Positions 4,411-6,940 of a DNA stretch of 6,940 bases are shown here, piece by piece. How positions within the stretch are numbered: position 1 is the stretch's first letter; each line of letters begins with the position of its first letter. The stretch comes from Anaerolineaceae bacterium (GTDB lineage Bacteria > Chloroflexota > Anaerolineae > JAAYZQ01). The notes under the pieces were generated by a model. It ran no database searches. It worked only from the letters and a program-made list of their open reading frames with translations, and was not told where the DNA came from. A program made the translations under genes and the position numbers. The DNA lies in NCBI GenBank assembly GCA_012514775.1, contig JAAYZQ010000321.1, forward strand, positions 1 to 6,940, read 5' to 3'.

Positions 4411-6940
4411 GGTAGACCACCGGCAAATAGACCTCGTGTTTGGCCGGCACCACCTGCGTCACCAGGTGGGCCTCGTTGTCCTCGGGGGTTGCCTCGCGCG
4501 CGGTGGCCTGGATGCGGGCGGTGTTGGTCAGCACGCCCACGTATTCGGGGCTGATGGTCGCGGTCACGGTCACCACGCCCCCCTCCCCCGGCGCCAGGTC
4601 GGCCACGTTCCAGGCCAGGCGGCTGCCGTCCACGGGAGTGACGGCGGCCCCGGCGGAGACAAAGGTGGGGTCCAGGAGGGCCGCGGGCAGGTCGTCGCTG
4701 AGGACGACGTTGTGGGCGGTGGCCGGGCCGGCGTTGGAAAAAGCCAGGGTGTAGGTGATGGCCCCCCCGGCCAGGGCCACGCCCGGCGGGCTGGCCGTCT
4801 TCACGACCGACAGGTCGGCAGGCAGGACGTTGAGGGCCAGGGCGGGGTCGCCCAGGAGGAGGTAGGTATCCAGGAGGTCGCGGTAGCCCCCGGTGCCGGC
4901 GTACAGGGCCAGCTTGGCCTGGGTGGTGGCCGGGCCCAGGCGGTAGTTGCCGTCGTGGAAGAGGGCCTGGAAGAGGGCGCGGTCCAGGTAGCTGTGGCCG
5001 TCGAACAGGCCCATGCCCGTGGGCGACCAACTGGCGATGGCCCCGCCGGCCGGGTTGCGGACCAGCGTCTCGGCCAGGGAAGAGAGGTCCAGGTCGACGC
5101 GGCTGGGATGGATGTAATAGCCCTCCAGGCAGGTCATGGGCACGGCAAAGGGCAGCCTGTCGCCGTTGGTCAGGGTCCGGGCGTCGGCCACGTCCAGGAG
5201 GTGCTCCGAGGCCCAGAAGTCGATGGCGGCGTGGCCGCTGTAGTAGACCAGGAGGTGTCCTTCGCCAAAGGCGGCCAGGATGGCGGCCTTGGCGGCGGCA
5301 GCCGTGGCGTGGGTCAGCTTGTAGTAGACCTTTACCGCGGCGTAGGGCGCCGGCAGGTAAGCGTCCGCCAGGTCGTCGGCGTGGGTGTCATAGTCGCCGC
5401 CCGAGTCGGCGTTATCGGCAACCAGGAGGACGCGACCGTGCCAATCGGCACCGGGCGGAGCTGCTTCATAGGCCAATATCTTGGCCACGACGGCCGCGGC
5501 CTCGGCGGCGGTCTTGATGGGCAGGCGGCCCAGGTGCAGGTCGGGCAGGGTATCGTCACCGCTGACGCAGGCGTAGCGGTTGTCGGCCGCCGTCTCGCCG
5601 AACCAGGGATCGGCGTCGGCGAGGTAGGGCGGCACGTAGCTGGGCTCGCCAAAGCCCAGGTTGTCCTTGAAGTCATAGTTGCCGTCGCCAGCCAGGAGCA
5701 GGTAGGCGGGGGCCGGCGGCTGCCAGTTGGCGTAGGCATAGGCGGCCAGGTCGCGGATGGCCTCCGGGTCGGGCCGGCCGTGGGCAGACTCGTCGTAGGC
5801 GTCCTGCACGTCGACGACCATCGTGCGCAGGCCCTGCGCGGCGCGGTGGGCGGCCAGGGGCGCCAGGGCCGGGATCAGGTCGGCGGGGGCGACGATGACA
5901 TAGTCGGCGCCGTTGGCCGGCGAGGCGAGGCTCGATGGGCTGTCCGGCTCGATCCTGGCCGGGCTGAGGCGCCGGGCCGGCGCCAGGGCGACGTAATGGC
6001 GCTCGCCGGTCCCGCTCCCCTCGAAGGCGGTGGTGTAGCTGCCGCCGGCAGGCGTCACGACTGCGCCCAGGATACGGGCCGGGGCCACGGGGTCGGTCAC
6101 GTCGTACAGCTCCACGCCTTCGGTGCTGAACCCACCCACGCGGTACTCCCAGGTGCCGGCCTCGTCCCCGTCGAACGAGAGAACGTCGTCCGCGGCCTGG
6201 TACGTGCGCTGGTACTCGATCTCGAAGCGGTTGACCACCAGGTAGTCGCCGGTGATGCCGCCGTCCAGGGGGCACTCCACGACAAAGGTGTTCGTGCCCT
6301 CCACGAGAACATCCTGGGGCACGTCCACGGTGAACGAGTATTCGGCCGTGGGCGCCCAGGTAGCGTCGTCGATGAGGTGGCCGTTGAGCTGGACGCGGGT
6401 GTGATGCTGCGGCGAGGCGTCGTAGCCGTGGAAGAGGCCGCGGACCGTGGCCGACAGGGGCTCGGTCGCCAGGTGTCCCAGGGCCGTGCCATAGCTCCCG
6501 CTGGAGGGAGCGTCGGCCCAGATCCAGCCCCAATACCAGCGATCGCCCTCGGGCCCGCTGGGCCGGCCCGCCTGGTAGTTGTGGTCCTCTTCGGCACGGT
6601 GCAGGGTGCGAAAGTAGGCAGGGGTGGGTGCCGTACCGCCGGGGGTGCCGTCGAGGGCAGCCATGCGCCGGCCTGCTGCGCCGCCCCAGGTCAGCCAGTA
6701 GACGTGGCTATGGGTATAGCGGCTGGGCGGCACCTGGCCGTAAAAGAGCAGGGCGTCGCCGGGGTCAAAGCTGCCGTCCCCCTCGCCCGCGACGTGAACT
6801 GCCACCTCCTGGCCACGGTCGTAGAGGCGGAAGGTGCGCGGTTCCAGGGCGGCGAGGTCCACGCCGGCGGCCTGCAGGTCGTCCCGGGTCACCTGGTAGA
6901 TGCCGTCCTGGTCGACGGTGAGCTTGTAGGCCGGCTCGCC
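4406..6940 (-). CDS. Secreted C25 (gingipain-like) cysteine peptidase with DUF11 repeat; 5' end outside window
   Basis: The frame is open from the right edge: 844 residues, then TAG at 4408-4406. The signal peptide and start lie outside; the visible sequence begins inside the N-terminal beta-rich region (YKLTVDQDGIYQVT, then PRTFRLYDRGQEV). A sandwich-like region follows (about 130-250), with VQLNGHLIDD and LVEGTNTFVVE as in PorU-type proteins. The C25 domain spans about 345-700: ADYVIVAPADL, TMVVDVQDAYDE, RPDPEAIRDLAAYAYANW, YLLLAGDGNYDFKD, LPDLHLGRLPIKTAAEAAAVV. Both catalytic residues are present: His570 in YYSGHAAIDFW (codon 5233-5231) and Cys604 in VPMTCLEGYY (codon 5131-5129), 34 residues apart, close to the 33 in RgpB. 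A DUF11 domain covers about 710-828 (LSVVKTASPPGVALAGGAIT to TPEDNEA). The protein ends HEVYLPVVYR. It should act outside the cell as an Arg/Lys-type or undefined-specificity endopeptidase; specificity is not readable here. An internal GTG at 6892 is not the true start. Confidence 0.9.
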   Translation of the reverse strand, partial: GEPAYKLTVDQDGIYQVTRDDLQAAGVDLAALEPRTFRLYDRGQEVAVHVAGEGDGSFDPGDALLFYGQVPPSRYTHSHVYWLTWGGAAGRRMAALDGTPGGTAPTPAYFRTLHRAEEDHNYQAGRPSGPEGDRWYWGWIWADAPSSGSYGTALGHLATEPLSATVRGLFHGYDASPQHHTRVQLNGHLIDDATWAPTAEYSFTVDVPQDVLVEGTNTFVVECPLDGGITGDYLVVNRFEIEYQRTYQAADDVLSFDGDEAGTWEYRVGGFSTEGVELYDVTDPVAPARILGAVVTPAGGSYTTAFEGSGTGERHYVALAPARRLSPARIEPDSPSSLASPANGADYVIVAPADLIPALAPLAAHRAAQGLRTMVVDVQDAYDESAHGRPDPEAIRDLAAYAYANWQPPAPAYLLLAGDGNYDFKDNLGFGEPSYVPPYLADADPWFGETAADNRYACVSGDDTLPDLHLGRLPIKTAAEAAAVVAKILAYEAAPPGADWHGRVLLVADNADSGGDYDTHADDLADAYLPAPYAAVKVYYKLTHATAAAAKAAILAAFGEGHLLVYYSGHAAIDFWASEHLLDVADARTLTNGDRLPFAVPMTCLEGYYIHPSRVDLDLSSLAETLVRNPAGGAIASWSPTGMGLFDGHSYLDRALFQALFHDGNYRLGPATTQAKLALYAGTGGYRDLLDTYLLLGDPALALNVLPADLSVVKTASPPGVALAGGAITYTLAFSNAGPATAHNVVLSDDLPAALLDPTFVSAGAAVTPVDGSRLAWNVADLAPGEGGVVTVTATISPEYVGVLTNTARIQATAREATPEDNEAHLVTQVVPAKHEVYLPVVYR
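4409..4438 (-). other. C-terminal HEVYLPVVYR tail of the C25 peptidase
   Basis: The last ten codons follow the DUF11 domain after a short linker (VTQVVPAK). A short hydrophobic YLPxV segment followed by Arg at the very end resembles endings I recall on many secreted Chloroflexota proteins. A sorting or anchoring role is inference only; no transmembrane helix or LPXTG-type motif is present. Confidence 0.5.

Overview
Every gene I can support lies on the minus strand, so the window is read right to left. In that order it holds: a large secreted-type C25 (gingipain/caspase-like) cysteine peptidase that enters from the right edge; a short array of GC-rich tandem repeats; an NTP_transf_5-type nucleotidyltransferase-like gene; a membrane-anchored family 2 glycosyltransferase; the wreck of a UDP-GlcNAc 2-epimerase gene (wecB type); an NAD-dependent sugar-nucleotide epimerase/dehydratase; and the N-terminal half of a family 4 glycosyltransferase that runs off the left edge.

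The organism is probably a high-GC environmental bacterium. Chloroflexota (Anaerolineae/Caldilineae-like) is my best guess. The grounds are the strong G/C bias at third codon positions, a C25 peptidase followed by a DUF11 repeat and a C-terminal YLPVVYR tail, and an NTP_transf_5 gene next to glycan genes. This is inference from family habits; there is no rRNA or other marker gene here.

The left two thirds (about 1-4278) look like part of a surface or extracellular polysaccharide locus. The GT2 would work at the membrane on a lipid-linked acceptor, the SDR epimerase/dehydratase would supply a nucleotide sugar, and the GT4 would add a sugar. The gaps from GT2 through wecB and the epimerase to the GT4 are very short (18 nt, 13 nt, then 32 nt or an overlap), which suggests one transcript. 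The wecB copy has lost about 260 central residues, and its expected ATG reads ATA, so this locus probably no longer makes UDP-ManNAc from its own gene.

The right third is the C25 peptidase, with both catalytic residues (His and Cys) in place. Between it and the glycan genes lie about 3.7 copies of a 32-34 nt repeat. The last copy leads directly into a plausible -35/-10 promoter placed so that transcription would begin at the A of the next gene's ATG, i.e. a leaderless mRNA.

I found no RNA gene, CRISPR array, insertion sequence or attachment site. No gene-free stretch exceeds 300 bases. The most notable points are the wecB wreck, the repeat array with its leaderless promoter, and the C25 protein's tail motif beside glycan genes. 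I do not see clear evidence for an entirely new system.
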